Below are positions 43,278 through 53,376 of a stretch of DNA of 64,000 nucleotides, in pieces. The translations under genes and the position numbers were made by a program. Within the stretch, counting starts at the first letter, position 1. Each line of letters begins with the position of its first letter. Below the pieces are notes generated by a model, which ran no database searches, was not told the origin of the DNA, and saw only the letters and a list, made by a program, of their open reading frames with translations. This stretch comes from G963664835 sp965220775 (GTDB taxonomy: Bacteria; Chloroflexota; UBA6077; FW602-bin22; JBCLEL01). Location: contig OZ244845.1 in NCBI GenBank assembly GCA_965220775.1, positions 124,001 through 188,000 on the forward strand. The letters are read 5' to 3'.

Positions 43278-45131
43278 ATGTTGTCGTTGCGAGCAATCCT
43301 TCTAAGCGTACTTCTCGCGAGTATCCTCCCAGCCGGCTCGGCAGCCGCTGAGGCCCCGCCCCCGTCGTCACAGACATTCTTGCCTAGTCCTCGATCCGGC
43401 CACAGTGCGGTCTGGAGTGGCGCCGAGATGATAGTCTGGGGAGGTAACAATATGGATTCGGTGGGGGTTGGAGCCCGTTATAACCCGTCGACTGACGTCT
43501 GGACACCTCTTGGTGGAAATGGCAGCCTTATAAATCGGATTAACCACAGCGCAATTTGGACCGGCACTGAGATGATAGTCTGGGGAGGATTAGTCGGATT
43601 CAGTCATCTCGTCACCAACGGAGGACGTTACGATCCTTTAACGAACACGTGGTCGCCAGTCTCGGAGGAGGGTTCACGTCCTCGATCCGGTCACGTCGCC
43701 TTTTGGACGGGTAGTGAGATGATAATTTGGGGAGGTGTAGGCACGGACCGTACGAGAGATAGTAGGAGATCTAGGGCCCTGAACGATGGCGTTCGCTACG
43801 ACCCAGCAACCGACTCTTGGAAGGCTATGATGATGACCGGCGCCCCGACCGTCAGGACAGACTTTGGCCAGACCTGGACCGGCGTATGGACCGGTAGAGA
43901 AATGATAGTTTGGGGTGAAGATACATCATCCTTGTCGTCCAGCAGCAGTGGTGGACGCTACGACCCGGTCTCCGATACCTGGAAACCTATTTCGGTCAGC
44001 AGAGATCCGAGTTTGACGACTAGTGGCTCCACGATCTGGACCGGCCGGGAGATGATAGTGTGGGGGGGATTTGACTCTTCAAAATCACCAAGTAGGCCAA
44101 CTAACGCTGGAGGAAGATACGACGCAGTAGCAGATGTTTGGAGCGCTACTCAACTCGTCGGAGCTCCAAGCCCTCGAGCAGCCCACACCGCGGTGTGGAC
44201 CGGCAAAGAAATGATAGTCTGGGGAGGGTGGGACACGGAGACTAGATTTAACGATGGCGCTCGATACAATCCGATAACGAACGAGTGGACTGCGATATCG
44301 ACTATAGGGGGTCCAAGTCCCCGAACTGGTCATACGGCAGTGTGGACTGGGACTGAGATGATCATCTGGGGTGGACGGAACGGGTCAAACTATCTAGACG
44401 ATGGGGGCAGGTACAATCCGGCCACAGACACATGGAAGCCGATCCGAATGTTGAGAGAACAGGAGGGAGCGCAAGCGGGAGAGCCTGACTGGGCTATCCC
44501 GAACGGTCATTTCTTCAGCCAAACTGGCAACCGAGCCGGAGAGGGCTTTTCTGTGACAGACGCCGGCGGAATCCCATTCTGGGAGACATGGCAGAGGTTA
44601 GGGTTGGAGAACGTAGGCTATCCCATCTCCCATCGGTTCGAGTGGAAGGGATTCGTAACCCAGATATTCCAGAAGGCGGTGTTCCAATGGCAGCCGGGCA
44701 GAGGTGTCTTCTTCATCAACGTGTTCGACGAGCTTCACGAAGCCGGCTTCGATGACTGGCTGCGGGTACGTCGGGCGACGCCGTTTCATCTGGAAACGTC
44801 CTTCGACGCCGGCAAGGGTTGGGAAGAGATAGTTTGGGATCGACTTGCGTTGCTGGATGCGAACCAAGCGATTAAAGAGAGGTACGACGCCGCGCCGGAG
44901 CCGTTGTTGCAGTATGGGCTACCGACCTCACGAGTAGAGGACTACGGTAACGTGCTTGTAATCCGGACGCAGAGGGCGGTGTTCCAGCAATGGAAGGAAG
45001 ATGTGCCTTGGGCCAAGGCCGGCGAGGTGACGATCGCCAACGGAGGAGACATAGCCAAGGAGCTAGGCTTGTTCCCGGAGGATGCGATGATACCGCAACC
45101 AGCCGGCTTTGCTGGGGCCCGCCTGCACTAG
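43278..45131 (+). CDS. Secreted seven-bladed kelch-repeat protein with shared C-terminal domain
   Basis: A 617-residue protein. ATG 43278 is preceded by GGGAGG and opens a signal peptide (MLSLRAILLSVLLASILPAGSAAA). Residues ~38-395 are seven kelch repeats, each with a core like HTAVWTGTEMIVWGG and GGRYDPxTDTW, enough for one seven-bladed propeller. From ~405 to the end lies the ~205-residue domain shared with 1309-2430 (NVGYPISHRFEWKGF, IFQKAVFQWQPG, QYGLPTSRVED, RTQRAVFQQWKEDVPW). The propeller is probably a binding module and the C-terminal domain a surface anchor or interaction unit (inference). It follows the glycosidase-like gene in the same orientation. Confidence 0.82.
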   Translation: MLSLRAILLSVLLASILPAGSAAAEAPPPSSQTFLPSPRSGHSAVWSGAEMIVWGGNNMDSVGVGARYNPSTDVWTPLGGNGSLINRINHSAIWTGTEMIVWGGLVGFSHLVTNGGRYDPLTNTWSPVSEEGSRPRSGHVAFWTGSEMIIWGGVGTDRTRDSRRSRALNDGVRYDPATDSWKAMMMTGAPTVRTDFGQTWTGVWTGREMIVWGEDTSSLSSSSSGGRYDPVSDTWKPISVSRDPSLTTSGSTIWTGREMIVWGGFDSSKSPSRPTNAGGRYDAVADVWSATQLVGAPSPRAAHTAVWTGKEMIVWGGWDTETRFNDGARYNPITNEWTAISTIGGPSPRTGHTAVWTGTEMIIWGGRNGSNYLDDGGRYNPATDTWKPIRMLREQEGAQAGEPDWAIPNGHFFSQTGNRAGEGFSVTDAGGIPFWETWQRLGLENVGYPISHRFEWKGFVTQIFQKAVFQWQPGRGVFFINVFDELHEAGFDDWLRVRRATPFHLETSFDAGKGWEEIVWDRLALLDANQAIKERYDAAPEPLLQYGLPTSRVEDYGNVLVIRTQRAVFQQWKEDVPWAKAGEVTIANGGDIAKELGLFPEDAMIPQPAGFAGARLH

Positions 45132-45176
45132 GACGAGGTAGCATTGCGTAGCAGCACACCAACTCCTGGGTGCGCT

Positions 45177-45216
45177 ATGAGGGTGACCGATTAAGGCCGG
45201 TCGCCCTCATTTTTTG
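45177..45216 (+). terminator. Rho-independent terminator of the kelch gene
   Basis: The stem ATGAGGGTGACCG / CGGTCGCCCTCAT (one T-G wobble) with a short loop is followed by six T residues. Sequence and position match the hairpin at 1228-1264 behind the paralogue. Confidence 0.85.
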
Positions 45217-45410
45217 TACGCGCATTGACCGCCCGTCCCCGGATGGGAAATCCTTAGCGATCGGTGCAGGATGCCAACCAGACTAACGAACAAGCACCTA
45301 TTGGTAATGACGGAGCATTACTCAGATCCCGAATATTATCCGCGCTTTAACGGGAATAGTTTGCCGTCGGTGAGATAATTGACTAAAGAACCTGAGGAGG
45401 GTATGGATCG

Positions 45411-46016
45411 ATGAGTCCACGGTACGATGCCGAATGGATCGGCAACTTGCTCGACACCGAGCGCCGGCTTGGCGGTGTCGGGCCAGAAGAGTTCTTGAAA
45501 AACGCCGGCTTGCGCAGTGGCGATACAGTGGTGGACGTCGGGTGCGGGCCTGGGTTCATGACACTGCCGGCGGCCGAATTGGTCGGGGCGAATGGACGGG
45601 TTTACGCCGTCGACATCAAACAGTCGATGCTGAACCTCGTCGACACCCGAGCCGCCGAGGCCGGTCTAAAAAATGTAACGACGGTCTTCAACGCCGGTGA
45701 AGGAATCTCTTTGCCAGACGGGGTTGCCGATTTCGCACTTTGCGGGTTGGTCTTACACTACTGTCCCGACGAAACCGGCCGGGAGGCGCTGGTGCGGGAC
45801 ATCGGCCGGATGATGAAGCAGGGTGGACGGGTCTTGTTCATCGAACACATCCCTCAACCAGCGGACGACGCAAAGGACCGCATGACGCCGGAGGCGATGA
45901 CGGCCCTACTGACGAGAGCCGGATTTGAAACCAGCGGCCCTCCCGAGTTATTCGGCCGAAAGTATGTTCTTGTGGCAATTGCCCATGCCGGTTGCCACCG
46001 CCAGACCGCGGTATGA
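45411..46016 (+). CDS. Class I SAM-dependent methyltransferase
   Basis: A 201-residue methyltransferase with motif I VVDVGCGPGFMTLPAAELVG, VYAVDIKQSMLNLV and LPDGVADFALCGLVLHYC. No substrate is indicated; small UbiE-like enzymes of this type act on arsenite, quinones or small metabolites. GAGGAGGG lies upstream of the ATG. The last ~10 codons (AHAGCHRQTAV) are encoded by a dispersed palindromic repeat, so the original C-terminus has been replaced. Confidence 0.85.
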   Translation: MSPRYDAEWIGNLLDTERRLGGVGPEEFLKNAGLRSGDTVVDVGCGPGFMTLPAAELVGANGRVYAVDIKQSMLNLVDTRAAEAGLKNVTTVFNAGEGISLPDGVADFALCGLVLHYCPDETGREALVRDIGRMMKQGGRVLFIEHIPQPADDAKDRMTPEAMTALLTRAGFETSGPPELFGRKYVLVAIAHAGCHRQTAV

Positions 46017-46200
46017 GAATCCGGGGTATTGGTTGGCGGAATGACGAGGCCTAATTGCGTGGTGGGAGCAGCCTATCTTCGTGTCCAGGACGAATTGGTC
46101 TGCTGGAAAACAACCGGCTCCCGCCCACCCGGCCACCCCGGGCTGGGGACAAGCCCCAGCGCTACATTCCCCTCACCCACACCCCACAATTTGGCCCAAT
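45985..46200. repeat. Mosaic palindromic repeat cluster
   Basis: Begins inside the 3' end of the methyltransferase gene with a variant of the CATGCCGG..CCGC..GGTATGAGAA module (45987-46021) and includes the GGCTGGGGACAAGCCCCAGCGCTACAT palindrome (about 46140-46167). The remainder of 46017-46489 holds no supported gene; the region directly before fabF should carry its promoter. Confidence 0.65.
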
Positions 46201-46489
46201 TGTGGGACGCTCGCCGGGGTGATCCGGCGCGGAGCAGCTCTGGTGACAAAATGGCGTGGACCGAGCGTTCACGAGGAGGCCAGTGGGAGCACCGTTCATG
46301 CCGGACAAGGAAGGCCAACCGAGAACCGTGACCCTCGCGTCGGAGCGAACCAGCGAGACCGGCATGGCTGATATACTCAGTCTAGTTGAATGCTGGTTTG
46401 GCATCTATGAACAGCGAAAGTATAATTTGGCCTCGGTGTGCCGATCGTTATTCTGGATCGGCGTTCAATGCGTCAGCGGAGGGGACCAA

Positions 46490-47734
46490 TTGGAGCACCG
46501 TGTAGTGGTGACCGGCGTTGGAGCCGTTACGCCATTGGGACTCGACGTTTCATCCACCTGGGACGGACTGATCAACGGCAGGTCCGGCGCCAACTACATC
46601 ACCCGTTTCGACTCGACTGATTTCAAGACCAAGATCTCCTGCGAAGTCAAAGGGTTTGACCCGACCGAATACACCAGCCGCAAAGAGTCCCGGCGGATGG
46701 ACCGGTTTGCTCTCCTGGCACTTTCAGCGACGAAACAGGCGCTCGACGACGGCGGCCTCGAAGTAACTTCGGAAAACGCCGACCAGATCGGTACCATCAT
46801 CGGCACTGGGATCGGTGGAATCGAGACACTCTCCTCGCAGTTCCAAGTCCTAGAGAAGAGGGGGCCCGACCGGGTAAGCCCCTTCTTATGCACGATGATG
46901 ACGGCGAATATGGCGGCCGCCCAGGTCTCGATTCAACTCGGCGTGCGGGGACCCAACTACTGCACGGTGTCGGCCTGCTCAAGTGGCGCACATGCGGTCG
47001 GTGAAGCCTACGAATCGATTCGGCGAGGGGCTGCGAACGTGATTCTGGCGGGTGGCACGGAAGCGCCGGTGGTGCCGATATCCGTAGCCACGTTCAACTC
47101 GATGCGCGCTCTATCCACCCAAAACGATCCGCCGGAGAAGGCGAGCCGGCCATTCGACGCCAAGCGCGACGGCTTCGTACTTGGAGAGGGAGCGGCGGTG
47201 CTGGTGGTCGAGCAGTTGGAGCATGCGTTGGATCGTGGCGCGAAGGTCCTGGCCGAGATTGTGGGCTACGGAGCCACGGCTGACGCTTCGCACGTTACGG
47301 CACCAGCCGAGAATGGCACCGGAGCCAGGATCGCTATGGATATAGCTCTAAAACAAGGCTGCATCCGGCCGACCGACGTAGACTACGTCAATGCGCACGG
47401 TACATCCACCCAGTTGAATGACCTAGCCGAGACAAAAGCGATCAAACACCTGTTTTGCGACCATAGTAGAAAGCTCATGGTAAGCTCTACCAAGTCGATG
47501 ACCGGGCACCTGCTGGGAGCGGCAGGCGCTATCGAAGCTATAATTTGCATACTTGCGATTCGGAACGGCATCGTACCCCCTACCACCAACTTAGAGAATC
47601 CAGACCCAGAGTGTGACCTAGACTACGTGCCGAATACGGCCCGGCAAGCCGAGGTGCGTTGTGCTATCTCGAACTCGCTTGGGTTTGGCGGGCACAACAC
47701 GTCGCTAGCTTTCGTAGCGCCGGATTTCCGCTGA
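46490..47734 (+). CDS. fabF: Beta-ketoacyl-ACP synthase II
   Basis: From TTG 46490, with GGAGGGG six bases upstream, the 414-residue product has the usual FabF length. It carries the thiolase-fold catalytic triad: Cys in VSACSSGAHAVGEA, His in NAHGTSTQLND and His in SMTGHLLGAAG. It condenses malonyl-ACP with acyl-ACP in fatty-acid elongation. The open frame upstream to 46256 runs through repeats and is not part of the gene. It starts a rightward run with rnc and smc. Confidence 0.93.
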   Translation: MEHRVVVTGVGAVTPLGLDVSSTWDGLINGRSGANYITRFDSTDFKTKISCEVKGFDPTEYTSRKESRRMDRFALLALSATKQALDDGGLEVTSENADQIGTIIGTGIGGIETLSSQFQVLEKRGPDRVSPFLCTMMTANMAAAQVSIQLGVRGPNYCTVSACSSGAHAVGEAYESIRRGAANVILAGGTEAPVVPISVATFNSMRALSTQNDPPEKASRPFDAKRDGFVLGEGAAVLVVEQLEHALDRGAKVLAEIVGYGATADASHVTAPAENGTGARIAMDIALKQGCIRPTDVDYVNAHGTSTQLNDLAETKAIKHLFCDHSRKLMVSSTKSMTGHLLGAAGAIEAIICILAIRNGIVPPTTNLENPDPECDLDYVPNTARQAEVRCAISNSLGFGGHNTSLAFVAPDFR

Positions 47735-47755
47735 GACCGGCCGGCTCTCCCTTTT

Positions 47756-48475
47756 TTGATTGGCGTGGATAGCGACGACTTGCCCATCCAACAGTTGGTG
47801 GCTTCCCTCAAGATCAAGATCGACGACCTGGCTTTGCTGCGGCAAGCATTGGTGCACCGGTCCTATCTGAACGAGCATCCCGATTACTGCCTTGGTTCGA
47901 ATGAGAGACTGGAATTCTTGGGCGACGCAGTGCTGGGGCTGATCATTGGCGAGAGTTTCGTGCGCGATTATCCCGACCTGGGTGAAGGTGAGCTTACTCG
48001 CCGACGCGCGGCGCTAGTTCGGACCGAGACATTGGCAGAGGTTGCCAACGACCTGGAGTTGGGCAAATGGCTGCTGCTTAGCAAAGGAGAGAGCGCGGCC
48101 GGCGGACAGCAAAGGCAACGATTGATTTGCAGCGCGTTTGAAGCAGTGATCGGCGCAATCTACTTGGACCAAGGTCTCGAAGCGGCGAGGAGGTTCGCCA
48201 TCGAGGCGCTCGACCGATATTTGAAATTAGACCCGGCCGAACTCGACAGAAAGGATTCAAAGAGCGAATTGCAAGAGAGGTCTCAACGGGTCGATGGCTC
48301 CACCCCCACTTACGAGGTGGTCAGGGTATCCGGACCAGACCACGCCCGTTCCTATGCCGTGGTGGTTCGCCTTGGCGATCAAGTAATGGGTACGGGCGAG
48401 GGAGCAACTAAACGCAGGGCGGAACAAGAGGCCGCGGGAGAGGCTCTGGAAACATTTGACGGAAACTCAGAATAG
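47756..48475 (+). CDS. rnc: Ribonuclease III
   Basis: A 239-residue enzyme with the signature NERLEFLGDAVLGLIIGE (catalytic Glu/Asp around residues 43-50), the second acidic cluster in CSAFEAVIGAIYLD and a C-terminal dsRNA-binding domain (DSKSELQERSQ, RRAEQEAAGEAL). It processes rRNA precursors and double-stranded RNA. The start is TTG 47756, 21 bases after the fabF stop, and the smc frame overlaps its end; the gene order matches many bacteria. Confidence 0.93.
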   Translation: MIGVDSDDLPIQQLVASLKIKIDDLALLRQALVHRSYLNEHPDYCLGSNERLEFLGDAVLGLIIGESFVRDYPDLGEGELTRRRAALVRTETLAEVANDLELGKWLLLSKGESAAGGQQRQRLICSAFEAVIGAIYLDQGLEAARRFAIEALDRYLKLDPAELDRKDSKSELQERSQRVDGSTPTYEVVRVSGPDHARSYAVVVRLGDQVMGTGEGATKRRAEQEAAGEALETFDGNSE

Positions 48476-48479
48476 CGAA

Positions 48480-51400
48480 ATGCCGCAGCCACGTTTGAAG
48501 CGTGTAGAGATTCAGGGATTCAAGACCTTTGCCAGCCGCGCAGAGTTCGATTTACCTGAAGGAATTGTTGCCTTCGTTGGCCCCAATGGCAGCGGCAAGA
48601 GCAATCTGGTCGACGCCATTCGTTGGGGCATGGGTGAGCAAAACCCTCGGCTGATCCGCTGCCGGCGGAGCGAAGAGGTGGTCTTCGGTGGTGGCGCCAG
48701 TCTGCCGCCGGCCGGGATGGCAGAGGTGACTCTACTATTCGACAATTGCGACCATTGGCTGGACCTCGACTACGAGGAGGTCCAGATCGCTCGAAGGGCC
48801 TATCGGTCCGGCGAAAACGAGTATCTGTTGAACGGTCGGAAAGTCCGGCTCAAAGATATCCAAGGACTCTTTGCCCGCGCCGGCCTGACGGAAAGCGGCT
48901 CTATCGTGGTGGGCCAGGGGATGATTGACTCCGTACTCTCGCTCCGGCCGGACCGGCGCAGGGCGTTCTTCGAGGACATTGCCGGCCTGGCACATTGCCG
49001 GGCGAGATTGACTCAAGCCAGAGTCGAACTGGGACGGACAAACGACAATCTATCCCGAGTCGCCGATCTTCTTGCCGAGATCAAGCCCCGGCTGGAACCA
49101 CTGTCCCGGCGGGCCGGGGCAGTACTGCGCTACCGGGAAATCGCAGATCAGCTTTACGAAATGCTCGGCCGGCTGTTCGCCAGCCGGCTAGCCAAGCTAT
49201 CCACCAAGCTCCAGAGCAACAAGGACAAATTCGCCGAGCTCGACGCCAACATTGCCGAACAAGAGTCAGAGTACCAACAGCTGGAAACGAACATCCAGGA
49301 GTTTCTCGCCGCTGAAATGACGGCGGAGCGGGAGCTTTCTGACCTAAGAAGCGATATCAGCCGGCAGCGGGCGACATTGGTCGAGGCCGAGAGAATGGCG
49401 GCGATCTTGACCGAGAGGCGATCGGCAACGAAGGAGCAGCTTAACTCATTGGTAAGAGATCTCGACCGCACTTTGGAGCGCATCGCAAACCTCTCCAAGG
49501 AGCAGGACGGCGCACAGGCCCAACTCGATTCGGCAAACAACGAGGTCGCCGAATTGAACCGACGGCTGAAATCGCTGGACAGAAACCTTAGCAAGACCAG
49601 TTTCAGGCGGGTTCAATTGGAGTCGCAACGGCGCGAGTCTAGCGAGCGCCAAGCCCAGAGCGATAGGGAGCTAATCCAGCTGGAGACCAGGCGAGCCGGG
49701 CTGGACTCACGCCGAGAGAGCCTCTTGCAACGCCAAAGCCGCACAAAGCAACAATTATCCGGCTGCGAGGAAAGGCTTCGCGGCTCTGAAGCCGCCCAGC
49801 GTGCGCTGGCCGGCCAGCGCAGTGAGATCGAGCGGGCCGAGACCGCACTATCGGAATCTATCAGGTCTACGCGGACCAAACGCGAACAGACGATTGCCAA
49901 CGTCGGAAACGCGAGAAAACACTGCTTTGAGACACGCAACCGCTTCAACGCTCTGCAATCGCAGATGACGGCCCTCAACCACATCAGGGAATCCGGCGAA
50001 TCACTCTACCTGGGCGTGAAAAACGTATTGTCAGCGGCCAAGAACGGTCACCGGCCGGCAAGGCTCCGCGGCATCGTCGGGGTGGTCGCCTCGCTCATAG
50101 AGGCGCCGGCAGAGCTCGACACTGCGCTCGAGGTAGCCTTGGGCGCCCATCTGCAAGACATTGTGGTTGAAAGATGGACAGACGCCGAGGCCGGCGTCGG
50201 GTATCTGAAACGGGCCGGACTCGGCCGGGCGACATTCTTGCCACTGGATACTCTTCGCGTCACGAACGGACGCCAGCCGGCGGGCGGAGCCGGCGTAATG
50301 GGCGTGGCGTCGACGCTTGTAAGATGCGATCGGCGCTTTGCGATTGTGGCCGACTACCTGCTGGGGCATACCATGGTGGTATCCGACCTGCCCACTGCCC
50401 GGGAGCTTGTAGCGCGATGTCCTCGTGGTTGGCAGATAGTCACGGTTGGTGGAGAGATTGTGCGCAGCACTGGCGCTGTAACCGGGGGCTCAATGAACCG
50501 GCGCAATGGCGGCCTGCTCGAGCGAGAAAGGAAGGCACGAGAGCTGCCGAGCTCTCTCACCTCAGCAAAGTCCGACCTAGCGGCTCATGAGTTGGAACTA
50601 GCCGAACTGGAGACCGAACTTGCGAAGCTCGACCACGAGCTAGACGAGGCCTCGCGTCAACGCCAAGACATATCATCGCAACTGACGAAAATCCAGCGAG
50701 AGTGCGACCGTGTCTTTGACGGCCTGGAGCGGGCCAATCGGGAGAAGAGCGACTACCTGGCGGAACTGGCTCGCGATGAAACCGATATCGCGGAATTGGA
50801 CGAGCTTCGGCGACAGCTTGACAAGAAAATCGATGCCGCGCGCGAAAACGTCGATCAAGGGACGAGTAAGCTCTCCACCCTGCATTCCGAGGTACTCGCG
50901 GAAAGGGACCGAATCGAGCCACTACAAGCATCACGTGACAGTTGTGCCGTCGCCTTGACGGCGACGCGCGAGCGCACCCAGTTGGCTGCCTCCCGGATCA
51001 AGGCTATTACCAGGATTATCGCCCAAGAGGAGCAGGCAGCCTCAGACTGCGCTACACACTTGAGTCAGCGCCGGAACTTGCTCACCGACGTGGACGGTCA
51101 ACTTGAAGCAACGAACACCCAGAGGGTTGGAGCCTCGGAAAAGCTGGAACTGTCCGAATTGGCAGCCGAGGAGTCGGAAGCCAAACTATCCAGTATCGCA
51201 GGCTCCTACCGAATCGCGCGTGAACGCGTTCAAATGTTGGGGGCCGAGTTGGGACGATCGCGTGAGTCGCGTGCGGAAGTGCGTTCGGAAATATCCGCAG
51301 CGTCCGCTTCGATAGAAAGCCTTTTGGCTCAGGCCACAAGCGAGATGGAGTCCGATGATGTACAACCGGCGCAGGATGCGCATTCACTGGTGGTCTTGAA

Positions 51401-52118
51401 AGCGGACAAGCAGCGGGTATTCGAGCCGGCCGCGGAAGATGAAGAGGCGCGGCTCAAGCAGTCAGCCGGCGCGCTGCGCCGCCGGTTGCGCGCGTTCGGA
51501 CCGATTGACGCCAGCGCGCCGGCCGAATACGAATCGGAACGCCAACGAATCGACGAGCTCGAGACCGAGGCCAACCAATTGGGCGACGCGGCCAGCAAGC
51601 TCGGCCGGAGCGTCGACGAGATGGAGTCGACGATGGTCCATCGCTTCGACGAAGCGGTTGCAACGATCAATAAGGCATTTGCCCGGTACTTCTCACTGCT
51701 CTTCGGCGGCGGAGTGGCACGAATCGAGATCGCCGGCGACGACGAGGGAGCCGGCCTCGAAATAGTCGCACGGCCGCCGGGCAAACGCACCGAGAGTCTG
51801 ACGGCTCTATCGGGAGGTGAACGGGCGCTGGCGGCGTCGGCCCTGTTCTTCGCAATACTCGAAACGAGCCCCACTCCGTTCTGCGTCCTGGACGAAGTCG
51901 ACGCGGCCTTCGACGACGCAAACATCGGCCGATTCTGCCGGATTCTGCGTGAGTTCGCGGAGAGGATTCAATTCCTTGTCATCACCCACAACAAGCGCAC
52001 AATGGAAGCGGCCAGCGCCCTCTATGGCCTGGCGATCGTCGACAAGGCAGTCTCTAAGGTAGTGTCGGTCCGGCTGGTTGAGCCGGCGGCCGGACGGGCC
52101 CAAGCAAAAGCCAGCTAG
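48480..52118 (+). CDS. smc: Chromosome-segregation ATPase SMC
   Basis: About 1,212 residues from ATG 48480 (a TTG at 48456 inside rnc is the alternative). Walker A is GPNGSGKSNLVDAIRWGMGEQ near residue 32. Long coiled coils flank a hinge around residues ~500-690 (RLRGIVGVVASLIEAP, GGSMNRRNGGLLERE). The C-terminal head carries the signature LTALSGGERALAASALFFAIL and Walker B PFCVLDEVDAAFDDANI. It folds and segregates the chromosome with ScpA/ScpB. A perfect GGCGCCGGCCGGCGCC palindrome at 52125-52140 follows the stop. Confidence 0.95.
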   Translation: MPQPRLKRVEIQGFKTFASRAEFDLPEGIVAFVGPNGSGKSNLVDAIRWGMGEQNPRLIRCRRSEEVVFGGGASLPPAGMAEVTLLFDNCDHWLDLDYEEVQIARRAYRSGENEYLLNGRKVRLKDIQGLFARAGLTESGSIVVGQGMIDSVLSLRPDRRRAFFEDIAGLAHCRARLTQARVELGRTNDNLSRVADLLAEIKPRLEPLSRRAGAVLRYREIADQLYEMLGRLFASRLAKLSTKLQSNKDKFAELDANIAEQESEYQQLETNIQEFLAAEMTAERELSDLRSDISRQRATLVEAERMAAILTERRSATKEQLNSLVRDLDRTLERIANLSKEQDGAQAQLDSANNEVAELNRRLKSLDRNLSKTSFRRVQLESQRRESSERQAQSDRELIQLETRRAGLDSRRESLLQRQSRTKQQLSGCEERLRGSEAAQRALAGQRSEIERAETALSESIRSTRTKREQTIANVGNARKHCFETRNRFNALQSQMTALNHIRESGESLYLGVKNVLSAAKNGHRPARLRGIVGVVASLIEAPAELDTALEVALGAHLQDIVVERWTDAEAGVGYLKRAGLGRATFLPLDTLRVTNGRQPAGGAGVMGVASTLVRCDRRFAIVADYLLGHTMVVSDLPTARELVARCPRGWQIVTVGGEIVRSTGAVTGGSMNRRNGGLLERERKARELPSSLTSAKSDLAAHELELAELETELAKLDHELDEASRQRQDISSQLTKIQRECDRVFDGLERANREKSDYLAELARDETDIAELDELRRQLDKKIDAARENVDQGTSKLSTLHSEVLAERDRIEPLQASRDSCAVALTATRERTQLAASRIKAITRIIAQEEQAASDCATHLSQRRNLLTDVDGQLEATNTQRVGASEKLELSELAAEESEAKLSSIAGSYRIARERVQMLGAELGRSRESRAEVRSEISAASASIESLLAQATSEMESDDVQPAQDAHSLVVLKADKQRVFEPAAEDEEARLKQSAGALRRRLRAFGPIDASAPAEYESERQRIDELETEANQLGDAASKLGRSVDEMESTMVHRFDEAVATINKAFARYFSLLFGGGVARIEIAGDDEGAGLEIVARPPGKRTESLTALSGGERALAASALFFAILETSPTPFCVLDEVDAAFDDANIGRFCRILREFAERIQFLVITHNKRTMEAASALYGLAIVDKAVSKVVSVRLVEPAAGRAQAKAS

Positions 52119-52226
52119 TCGTTCGGCGCCGGCCGGCGCCTAGAGGCGAGTGCGTCGCCGGCTGTCTCAACCAACCGCTTCCCTTCCGTCGGTCGGGGTA
52201 CTATATGGATATTGGAGGCCAGTGTC

Positions 52227-52472
52227 ATGCATGAATGTCCACAGAGCGAGTCCTTGGAAGGGATGATAAGCGCGCTGCCTCCAGATCTCCAAGAAGAGGT
52301 CAAGGACTTCGCTGAGTCTCTTTTGGAGCGAGAGCGCGGCAAAGCCGCCGGCCCTTTGCGCCAAGACTGGGCAGGCACCTTGAGAGTATATGGAAAACAG
52401 TACATCTCCCTCGGCCTTCAGAAGAAATCTCTTGAGTGGCGCAGGAAGAAGCCATCTGCTCCAAGTAATTAG
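52227..52472 (+). CDS. DUF2281-like small protein
   Basis: An 81-residue protein from ATG 52227 with GGAGG nine bases upstream. It contains SLEGMISALPPDLQEEVKDFAESLLERERG, matching the DUF2281 pattern seen in small antitoxin-like proteins, followed by a basic tail. No toxin gene is next to it. Function unknown. Confidence 0.65.
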   Translation: MHECPQSESLEGMISALPPDLQEEVKDFAESLLERERGKAAGPLRQDWAGTLRVYGKQYISLGLQKKSLEWRRKKPSAPSN

Positions 52473-52734
52473 GCTCTGGGTATGCGCCAGCGGGATTTTG
52501 GCCTCAATTTTTGGGGGTTTTCCGGCAGACGTGGGACCCGTCGAGTCGCCGATCCAGCTTATTTTGTCAATCCAACCGCATCGGCATCAAAAACAGCGTG
52601 TGCCTGGGCCGCGCATGGCCCGCCAAATGGTCATGACAACCCGTATTCTCAAGCACCAGAACCCCGTTTTGAACAATTAGTTGGAACAAATGGCTGATGA
52701 GGGGCGCCCCTACGGCGACGTTGGTGGTCGTCGG

Positions 52735-53225
52735 GAGTCCGGCGTGCCCACGGCTGGGGACAAGCCACAGCGCTACAACCCCCTCTCCCCACCCCTCTGG
52801 ATTCCGGCCTTCGCCGGAATGACGAATGGGGGGCCGGATTGACGAGGGGATGTCGCGAATGGCGAATGAGAGGCTGCCGGAGCGGTCTATCCCGGATCGG
52901 AGTCCAGGACATGCTTTCATAGCAATCGCTCATGCCGGCTGGTGCCGGCACACCAAGGTGTGAAAATTGGGTGCATTGGTTGGTGGGAGAGTTCTGGCGT
53001 CATTGCCACAACCCGCACCTCCCCTCTGGATTCCCGCCTTCGCGGGAATGACGAATTGGGGGGCCGGAATGACGAGATCGCGGAATGGAGGGGTTCAACG
53101 GCGCGCTCGAAAGCCGCGTAGGCGCATTTTCGTACGAATGACGAATGGGGGGCCGGATTGACGAAGGGATGCCGCGAATGACCAATGAGAGGCTACTGGA
53201 GCCGTCTATTCTCGTACCAATGACA
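52735..53225. repeat. Mosaic palindromic repeat cluster
   Basis: Includes GGCTGGGGACAAGCCACAGCG (about 52751-52772), GGATTCCGGCCTTCGCCGGAATGACGA (about 52799-52826), GTCCAGGACATGCTTTCAT (about 52901-52920), CATGCCGGCTGGTGCCGGCACACC (about 52932-52956) and GGATTCCCGCCTTCGCGGGAATGACGA (about 53028-53054). 52785-52945 is an inverted near-copy of 24195-24355. No gene is supported between 52473 and 53376. Confidence 0.75.
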
Positions 53226-53376
53226 CTCACGAGACCGGTCCCCCTAAGTCTGAACCGTTACGGGAACGCTGGCGATGATGATAAGCTCCCTCCCCCAATA
53301 TATAATCGGGACTAAGGTCATTATCCGGCCTCCCTCGGTATCAAACCCAACCTACTAATTCTGAAAGGAAGAAGAA

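Noticed and set aside
52482..52697. 71-codon frame after the DUF2281 gene
   Set aside because: No ribosome site, no recognisable family and odd composition; it borders repeat sequence.
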